From NCBI RefSeq assembly GCF_000381985.1, contig NZ_KB907349.1, positions 1 to 64,000 of the forward strand: 64,000 bases of DNA, in the 5' to 3' direction. Within the stretch, counting starts at the first letter, position 1. The number at the start of each line of letters is the position of its first letter. Below the pieces are notes generated by a model. It did no database searches. It was not told the origin of the DNA and saw nothing but the letters and a program-made list of their open reading frames with translations. Position numbers and translations under genes: made by a program. This document shows positions 8,166-16,761 of this stretch, piece after piece. Source of the stretch: Novispirillum itersonii subsp. itersonii ATCC 12639. GTDB taxonomy: Bacteria > Pseudomonadota > Alphaproteobacteria > Rhodospirillales > Rhodospirillaceae.

Positions 8166-9153
8166 TGACCTGAGATCGAAGTTTCCTCCGGTTATGGGTG
8201 GAGTCCCGTGTGGTTTTGATGCCCGAAGCGGGCGGTAATGGCAAGTAGGGCTGGGGTATGCCCCAGCCCTGCTTGCGTCGCGGCCTTGACGGCGGCTTCG
8301 GTGGGGGTGAGGCCACCGAGACCGGAGTGGGCCCGCACGTGATTGTAGTCGTCCTTCCAATCGGCCAAGACGCGATGAGCATGGGGCAGTGACGCAAACA
8401 GCGTCTCGTTGAGGTACTCATCGCGGAGCTTGCCGTTGAAGCTCTCGACGAAGCCATTCTGCATGGGCTTGCCCGGCGCGATGTAATGCCAGTCCACCTG
8501 GCGATCCTGGCTCCAGCGCAGCATGACCATGCTGGTGAACTCGGTGCCGTTGTCGCTGACGATCATCAGTGGCTTGCCGCGGCTGGCGAGCAAACCATCC
8601 AGTTCGCGGGCGACGCGGGCGCCTGACAACGAGGTGTCGGCCACCAGCGCCACGCATTCGCGGGTGAAGTCGTCCACCACGGTCAGGATGCGGAACCGCC
8701 GGCCGTCGCGGAAGGCCTCGGCGACAAAGTCCAGCAACCAGCGCTGGTTCAGCCCCTCCGGGATCGTCATCGGCGCCCCTGTGCCCAAAGCACGCTTGCG
8801 CCTGCACCGCCGCCGCACCTGGAGCTTTTGTTCTGCATACAATCGACGCTGCTTCTTCTGGTTCATGGCATGGCCCTCCCGGGCCAGCAGGAGATGAAGG
8901 CGGCGATATAGCTCGCGCAATCGCTCCTGATCTCGGTGTCATCGGGGGCCGGGAACGGTAGCGGATCGATGACCGATCCGCCTCCAGCACGAGACACGCC
9001 CGCCGCTGGCTCACGCCATGATTGGTACAGTTTGGCCTGCTCCTTGAGGATGCCGATGATCTGTTCTTCCGTGAACCGGCTGCGCTTCATAAGTCCGTCT
9101 CCGTAGATAGCGAACTCTACCCAAATTTGGAGGAGTTTTCCGGTCTCAGGTCA
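8166..9153 (-). mobile_element. IS3-family element with internal deletion
   Basis: Bounded by inverted ends that begin TGACCTGAGA on both sides (8166 on the plus strand, 9153 on the minus strand) and stay similar for about 17 bases. At 988 bp it is shorter than the usual 1.2-1.3 kb. The missing part is most of orfA: after MKRSRFTEEQIIGILKEQ the sequence jumps to the start of orfB. No clear target duplication flanks it. It has the ends but no intact transposase, so it could move only with help in trans. Confidence 0.8.
8192..9090 (-). pseudogene. IS3-family transposase OrfAB, deleted and frameshifted
   Basis: The OrfA start (MKRSRFTEEQIIGILKEQ) is fused by deletion to the OrfB N-terminus (SQRRACLVLEADRSSIRYRSR). 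The frame then shifts to PDDTEIRSD and again to [18 protein letters not shown] before a long intact part of 242 codons. That part carries the integrase core with [10 protein letters not shown] and [16 protein letters not shown], so the DDE residues survive in it. At least two frameshifts plus the orfA deletion make it non-functional as a full transposase. Confidence 0.85.
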
Positions 9154-9207
9154 GGGAGGCGTTCCTTGCCGATATTCGCCAGATTCTTGGTCCTTCTCTG
9201 CGGAAGG

Positions 9208-9486
9208 TGGGCATTGAATCTTCCGGCACACAAAACGCAGGAAGTTCAGGCGGCCATAAAAGCAACGGGCGTATAGTGTTTTTATCTGCCGCCATACTCC
9301 CCCGACATGAACCCCATTGAGATGGCTTTATCCAAACTCAAAGCCGCTGCTGCGGCAGGAACCACAGCGCACCATTGATGCGCTGTGGGATAAGGTTGGC
9401 AGACTTATCGAGTGTTTCTCTCCACGGCAGTGTGCAAATTTCTTCAAAGCAGCGGGTTATGTACACTCAATTTGAAAACGCTCTAT
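9208..9486 (+). mobile_element. IS630-family transposase remnant, copy A
   Basis: The C-terminal quarter of an IS630 transposase can be read: LNLPAHKTQEVQAAIKATG, then an in-frame TAG (9274-9276), then LPPYSPDMNPIEMALSKLK. A one-base frameshift near 9345 leads to RTIDALWDKVGRLIECFSP and the stop at 9473. The catalytic Asp before NLPAHK is lost (ALN for VDN). The right end TTGAAAACGCTCTA matches the end of copy B near 16.4 kb. The left part is gone. Confidence 0.8.
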
Positions 9487-9593
9487 GTCTCAGGCTGTTT
9501 ACCCGAGAGACCCATATTCGGCAGATCTTGGGAGTCCCCTCAGTGAGTCAATCTCACCGCTGACTGGTATAATATTACCCTTCCCTCGCAACA

Positions 9594-10946
9594 TTATCTT
9601 TGGCTCAATGCATCCAGCAGATCGGCGGGATTGATCTGATAATCGGCATGAATGTCATGATCCTTGGATGCTCCTAGGACGAATGAGACCTTGACGTCAA
9701 ATGGTCGGGCCATATTATCCCAGTAAAAATACGCGTTCTCCCGCTTTGCTGCTGCCAAGACGACCACGTTAGTATCTGGCTTACAGAACATCAGATTGGC
9801 TAGGGCCGCCCCGCCCGGCGCCACAATCCAGCGGGCGCCTGCCATGGCCGCGACTTGCTCGAGAAAAGACATCTGGCCCGTATCGATGGAGGTGAAACCC
9901 TGCTCCTCCAGAATCTTTTCGATCTCGTCGTTATTGAGCAAGCTGCGCATACTGCTTTGACGGCGGAGGTATAAGCGCTCTCCACAGTGTGGAAAGTCAG
10001 CTGCTGCCGTGTGCATAACGTGACGCATCTGCCTGAGGGCGTGACCATTAAAATGGCCCTCGACAAAATTATTACCCCGTTTGCCGCGAGACCCAGCGGG
10101 AGCATAGCCCACACTAGATGTCAAATGGAGACGCCCAACCTTAACGGAATATCGCGACGACAGAAGATAGAGCCTGCGCTCTGGCCCTGCAGCAACCCGG
10201 GCTGACTCCAGAATGGAAGCCGGTAGGCCATCATTCAGGATCAGAGGGACATCTTTGAACTGTGGCTGGCTACAGAACAGGACGATTTTAGGGAGAATTT
10301 CCGTAAGCCAATGAGCAAAATTCGCAGATGCAGTATCCGTGAAAGATGCAGCCTCAGGAATCTCGAGCGCCCACTTGGTTGGTAGGAACCAACTCGCAAA
10401 TTGATAATCCCAACAAAACCTTGTGTAACACCGATACTCTTCAAAAACGATTTCTTTTTTAATATTAATGCTGTCACTGTATATAGCATTCAGATCTTTA
10501 ACAATAATCCCCGTGCCCGCAAAAACCAAAGCATCTTCGATGACGCTGATATATGCAGGGGGCATCTCGTATTTATAATAGCTTTTAATTCCAAGTTCCT
10601 CAATGGCCCTGGAAGGAAAAATAGAAGGGCGTGGATTGCAAGTTTTATAAGAAGGCGCAACCTCAAGTCGAGCCCCTGTAAGCTGTGCGTATATATTCTG
10701 CTTTATGAGTTTGTATTTTTTCTTAGAAAGGTATCCATTTGTCTTGAAAAAAATGCGCATTGCGATCAGGACAACTGAGCGCAGAAGCCTATGCTTCTTG
10801 ATTCTTTTTCTATAAAAAACCGCGAACTTACTTTGAATAATAGCGTCCATCCACGACGCTCCCGACGCAGGTAAAGTATCCTGGCGAGGAATGACCGTAA
10901 TACGTGGATCCTCAAAGATCGTATCGTGGCTTTCGTGGATATTCAT
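9594..10946 (-). CDS. Glycosyltransferase family 61 (DUF563) protein
   Basis: A 450-aa protein with the family 61 core in its second half: a FTDTASANFAHWLTEILPK motif (about residues 205-223), ERLYLRRQ, a helical FLEQVAAMAGA and the terminal IVAPGGAALANLMFC motif. Such enzymes transfer pentoses or hexosamines in surface glycans. Codon and base use is clearly more AT-rich than in its neighbours, especially in the first 200 codons (KKHRLLRS, KTNGYLSKKKYKLIKQN), which points to a foreign source. It is followed by IS630 copy A. Confidence 0.75.
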   Translation of the reverse strand: MNIHESHDTIFEDPRITVIPRQDTLPASGASWMDAIIQSKFAVFYRKRIKKHRLLRSVVLIAMRIFFKTNGYLSKKKYKLIKQNIYAQLTGARLEVAPSYKTCNPRPSIFPSRAIEELGIKSYYKYEMPPAYISVIEDALVFAGTGIIVKDLNAIYSDSINIKKEIVFEEYRCYTRFCWDYQFASWFLPTKWALEIPEAASFTDTASANFAHWLTEILPKIVLFCSQPQFKDVPLILNDGLPASILESARVAAGPERRLYLLSSRYSVKVGRLHLTSSVGYAPAGSRGKRGNNFVEGHFNGHALRQMRHVMHTAAADFPHCGERLYLRRQSSMRSLLNNDEIEKILEEQGFTSIDTGQMSFLEQVAAMAGARWIVAPGGAALANLMFCKPDTNVVVLAAAKRENAYFYWDNMARPFDVKVSFVLGASKDHDIHADYQINPADLLDALSQR

Positions 10947-11056
10947 CGTAGGCGTCGTGACCGCTATCTCGGGAAAAGCTGACCCAGAGTTGCGGTCAGC
11001 GGCAGGGCTACTCTCCCAGGGGCTCTGTCGCCCCGCTTAGAGCGTTTACAGAAAAA

Positions 11057-11128
11057 GGAAACCGGTAGCGCCCAGACACGCTGCCCTATTCTAAAGAGCT
11101 GCGCCTTTTCTTCGACCAACCGGTTTCC
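11057..11128. repeat. Inverted repeat between ATP-grasp and GT61 genes
   Basis: GGAAACCGGT (11057-11066) and ACCGGTTTCC (11119-11128) form a perfect 10-bp inverted repeat 52 bases apart, in the 200-base gap between the two minus-strand genes. The word TAGAGCGTTTACA just outside it (11039-11051) resembles IS630 ends. It could be a regulatory hairpin or a small IS-derived palindrome. No protein is coded inside. Confidence 0.4.
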
Positions 11129-11146
11129 CTTTACTCAAAAAATGTC

Positions 11147-12226
11147 CTAAGCCTTGGTGTAGCTGTCGGGGATTTCCTGAGACAGTGCCTCTGGAGTGAT
11201 CAACCGGGGCAGACAGTCCATGGCACGCAGCCACAGCAGACCGTCGGGCAGCGGATTGATATTCTTTTCAAGGTTCGGCTTCTTTCCGTACAGACAGAGG
11301 TCTTTCAGGATGACCGGGAAGTTTACCCCGGCTTCCGCGAAGAACTGGATGGTGGTGAAGAACCGTGAGATGTTCATTTCCGTCGGACAGGGGACCCCGT
11401 GACGGTCATAGGTCATGTCTACGCCGAAGATACCATGCGGTCGGGGGCTGATGGCCCGTACAGCATCCAGCGCAACCTGATCGACTGTCGGCGACGAGCA
11501 GGTTTCACCGACCTTGGTAATGCCGGAAATGCCCGAGACGGTGGATGCCCCATAGGCCCAGCCGCGCCGACGCCGGGTCTGGGCAACAATCAGCTCACCT
11601 TCGTGCCAGATGGAGAGCCAGGTGATCGAATCCTCAGTCAGCAGTTCGGCAGCAAGGAAACTGCCCCAGCCCTTCCATCGCTCAATCCATTCGCGGGCGA
11701 TGTCAAAATCATTGGTCGGCAGGGAACCGCGTCCACCATTACCGATAGCCATCGACCGGAGCCAGATCGAGCCTTTATCGTCGCCCAGCTCCTTAAAAGC
11801 CCGACGCAAATCATCCTCGGTATGGATAATGATGTTTTCCGGCACCGGAACACCAGCAGCCTTGAACTTCACCCAGGATTTGTATTTGTGAACGCAGGTG
11901 TCGATGACGTCATAATCCGGCACAATCATGCGCACGCCAAGCGCCTCGATCTCGTCGCGGAACTGCAGGGCGATGGCAATTTCCACATCGTGCTGCAAGA
12001 TAATCATGTCCGGCCGTTCGTCCCGCAGGAAGCGCAACAGGCAGTCCTTGTATTCCGGCTTGCGGGCATGGGGAACCAGATAGCGACGGGGCGCCTTACA
12101 CAGGGCCAGATCGTGCAGATCCGAGCCGAGGCCAATGATTTCCTCGGGGCCCCCGCCCATCAGCAGGCAGTTAATGGTGCCGTTGGATTGGGCGCTTCCC
12201 GCCCCGGTGACCACAATTTTCTTCAT
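11147..12226 (-). CDS. ATP-grasp ligase-like protein
   Basis: A 359-aa protein with an N-terminal Rossmann-like part (KKIVVTGAGSAQSNGTINCL), a central CVHKYKSWVKFKAAGVPVPENII segment typical of the pre-ATP-grasp/ATP-grasp boundary in carbamoyl-phosphate-synthase-like ligases, and GIFGVDMTYDRHGVPCPTEMNISRFF carrying the metal-binding E and N. It should activate a carboxylate with ATP and join it to an amine or other nucleophile; the substrate is unknown. In this cluster it may modify a sugar. The start with an AGGAA ribosome-binding site was preferred over one 8 codons upstream, and lies 17 bases from the ABC gene stop. Confidence 0.72.
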   Translation of the reverse strand: MKKIVVTGAGSAQSNGTINCLLMGGGPEEIIGLGSDLHDLALCKAPRRYLVPHARKPEYKDCLLRFLRDERPDMIILQHDVEIAIALQFRDEIEALGVRMIVPDYDVIDTCVHKYKSWVKFKAAGVPVPENIIIHTEDDLRRAFKELGDDKGSIWLRSMAIGNGGRGSLPTNDFDIAREWIERWKGWGSFLAAELLTEDSITWLSIWHEGELIVAQTRRRRGWAYGASTVSGISGITKVGETCSSPTVDQVALDAVRAISPRPHGIFGVDMTYDRHGVPCPTEMNISRFFTTIQFFAEAGVNFPVILKDLCLYGKKPNLEKNINPLPDGLLWLRAMDCLPRLITPEALSQEIPDSYTKA

Positions 12227-12243
12227 TGGTTGGTTCCTAGAGA

Positions 12244-14109
12244 TCAACATGGGGTATTCGAAACTTCGTCGCCCTTCAGGCCCGACAATTCAACCAGATG
12301 GCGGAACGTGGCGTTCCGCGTGTACAGCTCATCAAACGGCCCGCTGTCCACCAACTTGCCACGATCCATCAAGATCAGCCGGTCGCAGGCCTGAAGCGTA
12401 GAGAGTCTGTGAGCGATGGCGATGATGGTCCGCGAACCCTTCAGTCCCTGCACTGTCTGGGAAATACGATATTCTGTATCAGGGTCAAGGGCTGATGTCG
12501 CTTCGTCAAGAATCAGCAATGTTGGTTCTTTGTAAAGGGCTCTGGCGATGGCCAGACGCTGGCGCTGACCGCCCGAGAAGCGTTTGCCATTTTCCCCGAC
12601 TGAGCTCTTCATGCCTTTTTCAAGACCCTGGACCGTTTCCCACAATTGGGCCTGACGTAACGCAAGCTCCACGCGGTCCGTGTCGATTTTGTCGAGGTCA
12701 ACGCCAAACGCGACATTCTCCATCACGCTGCCGTCAAAGATGAAAGGCTGTTGATCTACATAGCCGATGCTGGCGCGCAAACTACGGATGCGCTCATCGG
12801 TCATCTCCTGACCATCGACCCGATACGCTCCCTGATCGCCCTTGACGAGACCCAACAGAACAGCAACGAGAGTCGTCTTCCCTGAGCCCGAGGGGCCGAT
12901 AACACCGATAAACTCGCCCCGCGTCACCGTCAGATTAATGTCGTCCAAGGCCTTCTCACCCGCTTTGGGATAACTGAAGGACAGGTTTGTCAGCTCAAGC
13001 TGAGACCTGAGCGGGAGTGGTTGCGGCGGCGACTGTTGGCCCTCACCCGCTCCGGACGTGTCCCGTTTACCGTAACCAATCGTATCGGCTTCCGTAATCA
13101 GCAGGTGCAGCCCATAAAGCGCGCTGTTGATGTAGGAAAAAGAGGTCAGACCACGGTTAACCAACGGTATCAGCCGGAACAGCGTCAGTACGATCACCGC
13201 CAGGTCTTTGGTGATGGCCTGCGCTGTCTGGCCCGAGTGCACAATCAGGTTGAATGTCAGGATCGTCGTCAGCAGGACAATCAGTTCCGTGGTAGCACCC
13301 GGCAGGTTTTTCAGAAACAGAACGCGGCCTTCTGCACCAACAAGGTTATTGTTCGTGGTCTTGAAGATCGCTGCAAAGTATTCTTCTTTCAGATTGATCT
13401 TGGTTTCCTTGTAGGCACCAAGCCCTTGCTGCAGCGCAAACATATTCCTGCTGCTCAAGGCGGTGACTTCCTCACCTGCAGCCTGAATCCTTTTTTTGAT
13501 CATGGAATTTTGTGTGTAAAACAAAATAGCAAAAAACACAGCAATGATTAAAGTAATCATTGGATGTCTGTATACTAGAAATGAACAAATAAATATTGCC
13601 GTAAGCGCCTGAGAGCACAATGACAGTACGTGATATGTAAAGTCATTCAGGGTGCTGCTGATCGTGCTGGAAATCAGCGTAATAATTCCTGATGAGTTTC
13701 TCTGTGCGTGATAGTTATAATCCGCATCAAGATACTTTCGGAAGAACTCAAGGCCGATGGAAACCTTCCACCGCGACAACACACGGTGTTCCCAGCGTGA
13801 GAACCACACCTGGAAAAACGCTTTTGCCAGATAAAATCCGGCAACCATGCCACTGATGATCATGACGTAGGTGGGAATAGGTGGGGAGCCAAACAGTCGG
13901 TAGCCAAATCCCAACATCCCACCGCGAACAGCCCCGGCCGGATCGAGGACCAGTTCCAGCAACGGAAAGATCACGAAGATGGTCAGCGTCTCGAAGATGG
14001 CCAAAAGCACACTACCCAGCATGATCAACGTCATCGAAGGGCCGTAGCCCTTGCCGAAATAACGCAGAAACATCCGGAAATTGGCGATGATATTAGCTTT
14101 TTGGTTCAT
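12244..14109 (-). CDS. ABC exporter, PglK/MsbA-like (fused permease-ATPase)
   Basis: A 621-aa half-transporter. An N-terminal membrane domain with about six helices (from TLIMLGSVLLAIFETLTIFVIF to ITKDLAVIVLTLFRLIPLV) precedes a nucleotide-binding domain from about residue 365. The latter has Walker A IGPSGSGKTT, signature FSGGQRQR and Walker B LLILDEATSALD. In glycan clusters such proteins flip lipid-linked sugars (PglK type), which fits the absence of a Wzx here. It overlaps the stop of the small upstream gene (ATGA), so translation is coupled. Confidence 0.85.
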   Translation of the reverse strand: MNQKANIIANFRMFLRYFGKGYGPSMTLIMLGSVLLAIFETLTIFVIFPLLELVLDPAGAVRGGMLGFGYRLFGSPPIPTYVMIISGMVAGFYLAKAFFQVWFSRWEHRVLSRWKVSIGLEFFRKYLDADYNYHAQRNSSGIITLISSTISSTLNDFTYHVLSLCSQALTAIFICSFLVYRHPMITLIIAVFFAILFYTQNSMIKKRIQAAGEEVTALSSRNMFALQQGLGAYKETKINLKEEYFAAIFKTTNNNLVGAEGRVLFLKNLPGATTELIVLLTTILTFNLIVHSGQTAQAITKDLAVIVLTLFRLIPLVNRGLTSFSYINSALYGLHLLITEADTIGYGKRDTSGAGEGQQSPPQPLPLRSQLELTNLSFSYPKAGEKALDDINLTVTRGEFIGVIGPSGSGKTTLVAVLLGLVKGDQGAYRVDGQEMTDERIRSLRASIGYVDQQPFIFDGSVMENVAFGVDLDKIDTDRVELALRQAQLWETVQGLEKGMKSSVGENGKRFSGGQRQRLAIARALYKEPTLLILDEATSALDPDTEYRISQTVQGLKGSRTIIAIAHRLSTLQACDRLILMDRGKLVDSGPFDELYTRNATFRHLVELSGLKGDEVSNTPC

Positions 14110-14420
14110 TTAGGGCAGGTCGTCCCTATGGCAGTCGCACCCGGGGCCGGGAAGAGAGGCTGCAGCGAGACATCCGGGCTGCGGTAGCCGACACTGTTGA
14201 CCTGCACCTTTCCGTCTACCTGCGAGCGTGGCTTGTTAATGTAAAGATAATAAGGCAGATGCTCGATTTCAGGAATAACTGCCCTGTCAACTCTCTGCCC
14301 GGCTATGCCATCAATGGCGATGCTTCCAAGCGCGATATCCAGCGCGTCAGCCTCCGCTCTTGGAACCATGATGGCACAACCGATCAGACAGAATGCCCCG
14401 ATCGCCAAGAATGCTCTCAC
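14106..14420 (-). CDS. Small exported protein, possibly truncated
   Basis: A 104-aa protein with a signal peptide (MRAFLAIGAFCLIGCAIMV, cleavage after about AEA). The mature part has LPYYLYINKPRSQVDG followed by VNSVGYRSPDV. That pair resembles the start of membrane-anchored SGNH-hydrolase-like proteins of glycan clusters, whose catalytic domain would follow but is absent. It overlaps the ABC exporter start by four bases. It is either a short partner protein in its own right or the N-terminal stub of a deleted gene; I cannot decide. Confidence 0.5.
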   Translation of the reverse strand: MRAFLAIGAFCLIGCAIMVPRAEADALDIALGSIAIDGIAGQRVDRAVIPEIEHLPYYLYINKPRSQVDGKVQVNSVGYRSPDVSLQPLFPAPGATAIGTTCPK

Positions 14421-14506
14421 AGTAAGAAAACATTCACCGCAATCTTTACGGCAGAGTTCATTGATTTTTTGCGTGAAAGAACAGTATTAGGAGCAATGAG
14501 CGGCCC

Positions 14507-15523
14507 CTACGGTGTGTCCTGACCCCGCATCTTGCTTGCGTCGAGGTACCACTCCACGGTAGAGGCCAACCCCTCGGGGAAAGTGACCTGCGGTGTGAAA
14601 TCGAGTTCCCGGGTTGCCGTCGCGATATCAATCGCATAACGGTAATCGTGCCCCATCCGGTCAGTCACCATGCTGATCTGTGAGGTGTAGGACTGCTTGT
14701 CGCTGCGCGGGCGAATCCGATCCAAAATCGTGCAGATCTGTGTAACCAGATCAATGTTGCGCCATTCCGACTGCCCGCCAAAGCAATAATGTTCTCCCAC
14801 ACGGCCACGCTGCAGTGCGACCATCACCCCGGCGCAATGATCTTCAACGTGGATCCAGTCACGGATATTCTGCCCGGTACCATAAACAGGCAGCTGTTTG
14901 CCCGCAAGGGCGCAGGTGATCATATGGGGGATCAGCTTCTCAGGATGCTGACGCGGACCGTAATTGTTCGAGCAATGAGTGACGATGGTGGGCAGGCCAT
15001 AGGTGTGATGCCACGCCGACGCAAGATGGTCGGCTCCTGCCTTAGACGCCGAGTAGGGTGAGCGCGGTGCGTAAGGTGTGGTTTCGGTGAAGAAACCTTC
15101 TTCGCCCAGCGAACCGAACACTTCATCCGTGGAAATCTGGACAAAGCGGAAACCCTCACGGTCACCACCGGTTAGCGTCTGGTGATAATCCGACGCAGCA
15201 CGCAGTATGTGCATCGTGCCCAGTACATTCGTCTCGATAAAGGCGTCTGGCCCCGAAATGGACCGATCTACATGGGATTCCGCTGCAAAATTCAGGACTC
15301 CAGACGGCCGGTGCCGCTCCAGCAGAGAACGCACAAGGCTATAATCAGCGATGTCGCCCACCACAAGCTCAAACCTATCGGCAGGCAGCCCAGCCACATT
15401 ATCCGGAGAGCCCGCATAGGTCAGCTTATCCAGGCCAATTACCGCATAGCCTTGCTCCAAAGCGGTGCGCACGAATTGGCTGCCGACAAAGCCCGCAGCT
15501 CCCGTAACCAGCAATACCTCCAT
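14507..15523 (-). CDS. rfbB: dTDP-glucose 4,6-dehydratase
   Basis: A 338-aa NAD-dependent SDR enzyme converting dTDP-glucose to dTDP-4-keto-6-deoxyglucose. It has the nucleotide-binding TGAAGFVGSQFV at the N-terminus, VDRSISGP, the STDEVFGSLGE active-site loop, YSASKAGADHL (catalytic Tyr/Lys) and NNYGPRQHPEKLIPHMI. The start with an AAAGGG ribosome-binding site is used; the frame is open 22 codons further upstream. It supplies the substrate for the ketoisomerase and aminotransferase of the forward arm, so the two arms belong to one pathway. rmlC and rmlD are absent, so rhamnose is not made here. Confidence 0.95.
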   Translation of the reverse strand: MEVLLVTGAAGFVGSQFVRTALEQGYAVIGLDKLTYAGSPDNVAGLPADRFELVVGDIADYSLVRSLLERHRPSGVLNFAAESHVDRSISGPDAFIETNVLGTMHILRAASDYHQTLTGGDREGFRFVQISTDEVFGSLGEEGFFTETTPYAPRSPYSASKAGADHLASAWHHTYGLPTIVTHCSNNYGPRQHPEKLIPHMITCALAGKQLPVYGTGQNIRDWIHVEDHCAGVMVALQRGRVGEHYCFGGQSEWRNIDLVTQICTILDRIRPRSDKQSYTSQISMVTDRMGHDYRYAIDIATATRELDFTPQVTFPEGLASTVEWYLDASKMRGQDTP

Positions 15524-15599
15524 AAGTCGCCCTTTCTTGATCGCTGCCTCGCACGCAGGCGCGACGTTAAAGCTTTGCTCTGATACCATGTTAGTTATA

Positions 15600-15851
15600 A
15601 GCTGAGCAAGGAATAACTTTTCGCAGTAAAATCAATCATTAATTATTAAAATATTAAAATTTAAATTTATTTGAAAAATCTTTTAAATAAAAAAATACAT
15701 TTATCATTTATTTCAAAGCAATTAACTTTATATTATTTAAATTTATAATTAAACATGTCGTATTTAAATTTTTTAATTCATATTTCTTTTTATTAAGGGC
15801 GGATTTTATAAAGTAACAATTCTATCTGACCGACAAGCTCTTGCGCGTCTG
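15600..15851. other. Very AT-rich spacer upstream of rfbB
   Basis: About 250 bases almost without G or C (runs such as ATTATTAAAATATTAAAATT), in strong contrast to the surrounding GC-rich DNA. No reading frame of note is present. It lies upstream of rfbB and ends at IS630 copy B. Such islets are typical of horizontally gained surface-glycan genes and can act as promoters or as targets of silencing proteins; here that is inference. Confidence 0.6.
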
Positions 15852-16419
15852 GAGCATTTTTAAAATGACCGGAATCTGTATAGGATTCTCACCTGTACGG
15901 ACCCGTGATTCCGTGCTTCCGGATTTCGCGGACGTGCAGGTGACGCGATGGGTTGGCGACAGGGACAAAGCTCTCTTCTGATTTGCGGGCCCGGGTTCTG
16001 GCCGCAGTTGACGGTGGGATGCCGGCCAGACAGGCGGCCCTGCTGTTTCAGGTCAGTGTATCTTACATTTACAAGGCGTAGATCCGCCGGAGAAAGACGG
16101 GTGAAATCGAGGCGAGTACAGTGCGTGGGCATCGCCCCCGCAAACTGACGCCAGAACAGGAGCAGTGGCGGGGTCATCTGGCTGGTCATTGACCGACTGG
16201 GGCTGATGTTCAAAAAAACACTGCGTGCCAGAGAGCAAGAAAGGCCGAACGTTGCAAACCGGAGGCGGGTCTGGAAAGTCGTACAGCCCTATCTTGACCC
16301 TGAAAAGCTTGTTTTCCTTGATGAGACGGGCGTCAGCCTTATCGAGCGTTTCTCTCCACAGCAGTGTGCCAATTTCTTCAAAGCAGCGGCTTATGCACAC
16401 TCAATCTGAAAATGCTCTA
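15852..16419 (+). mobile_element. IS630-family element with internal deletion, copy B
   Basis: Left end GAGCATTTTTAAAATGA and right end (minus strand) GAGCATTTTCAGATTGA match at most positions. Inside, pieces of the transposase N-terminus can be read (VDGGMPARQAALLFQVSVSYIYKA, a stop, then IRRRKTGEIEASTVRGHRPRKLTPEQEQ). A frame from 16206 to 16409 joins RRRVWKVVQPYLDPEKLVFLDETG directly to SLIERFSPQQCANFFKAA. The middle third, with the second and third catalytic residues, is therefore deleted in frame. It is non-functional. Copy A near 9.2-9.5 kb is the same family in the same orientation. Confidence 0.8.
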
Positions 16420-16499
16420 TCCGCGTATTCGAGTCCTACGACCAGATCATTGCCCTCTGCTGCCAGCTCATCGACCATCCATGAAAGATCATGTCCATT

Positions 16500-16701
16500 G
16501 GTCTCCGCCAGTGGGCACATGAGTTTTAATCAGCCCGGGTTGGTATCAGACGAAAGGGAGGCGGTCGAACGAAGTTTTGCCGATGCCAAAGAGCTGCATG
16601 GGCATCGATATGCCCGCATGCGCGGACTTGCCAGAGTGACAGAGGAATGCCTGCTGGCGCTGCATCCCAGCCTGAATTTCCAGAAAAACAAACCCCGCTG
16701 A
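16500..16701 (+). mobile_element. IS1182-type transposase C-terminal remnant
   Basis: The frame reads DEREAVERSFADAKELHGHRYARMRG followed by LARVTEECLLALHPSLNFQKNK. This is the conserved tail of IS1182-family DDE transposases (ERSFADAKELHG...YAR, with the last catalytic Glu in VERSFAD). Upstream of about 16530 nothing of the transposase is left. It lies directly after IS630 copy B and ends just before the polysaccharide gene block on the minus strand. Confidence 0.7.
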
Positions 16702-16728
16702 AACACAACGGGGCTTGTCACCGCTCTT

Positions 16729-16754
16729 GGAAGGGCAATGCACATTGCCCTTCC
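16729..16754. terminator. Perfect hairpin downstream of the HAD gene
   Basis: GGAAGGGCAATG and CATTGCCCTTCC form a 12-bp perfect stem with a 2-base loop, placed directly beyond the HAD-gene stop on the minus strand. No strong T run follows on either strand, so it may be a weak terminator or an IS1182 end structure. Confidence 0.5.
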
Positions 16755-16761
16755 TTGATTA

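Noticed and set aside
9208-16419. Intact composite transposon
   Set aside because: Both IS630 copies are deleted, and no target duplication could be seen at the outer ends; only a relic arrangement can be supported.
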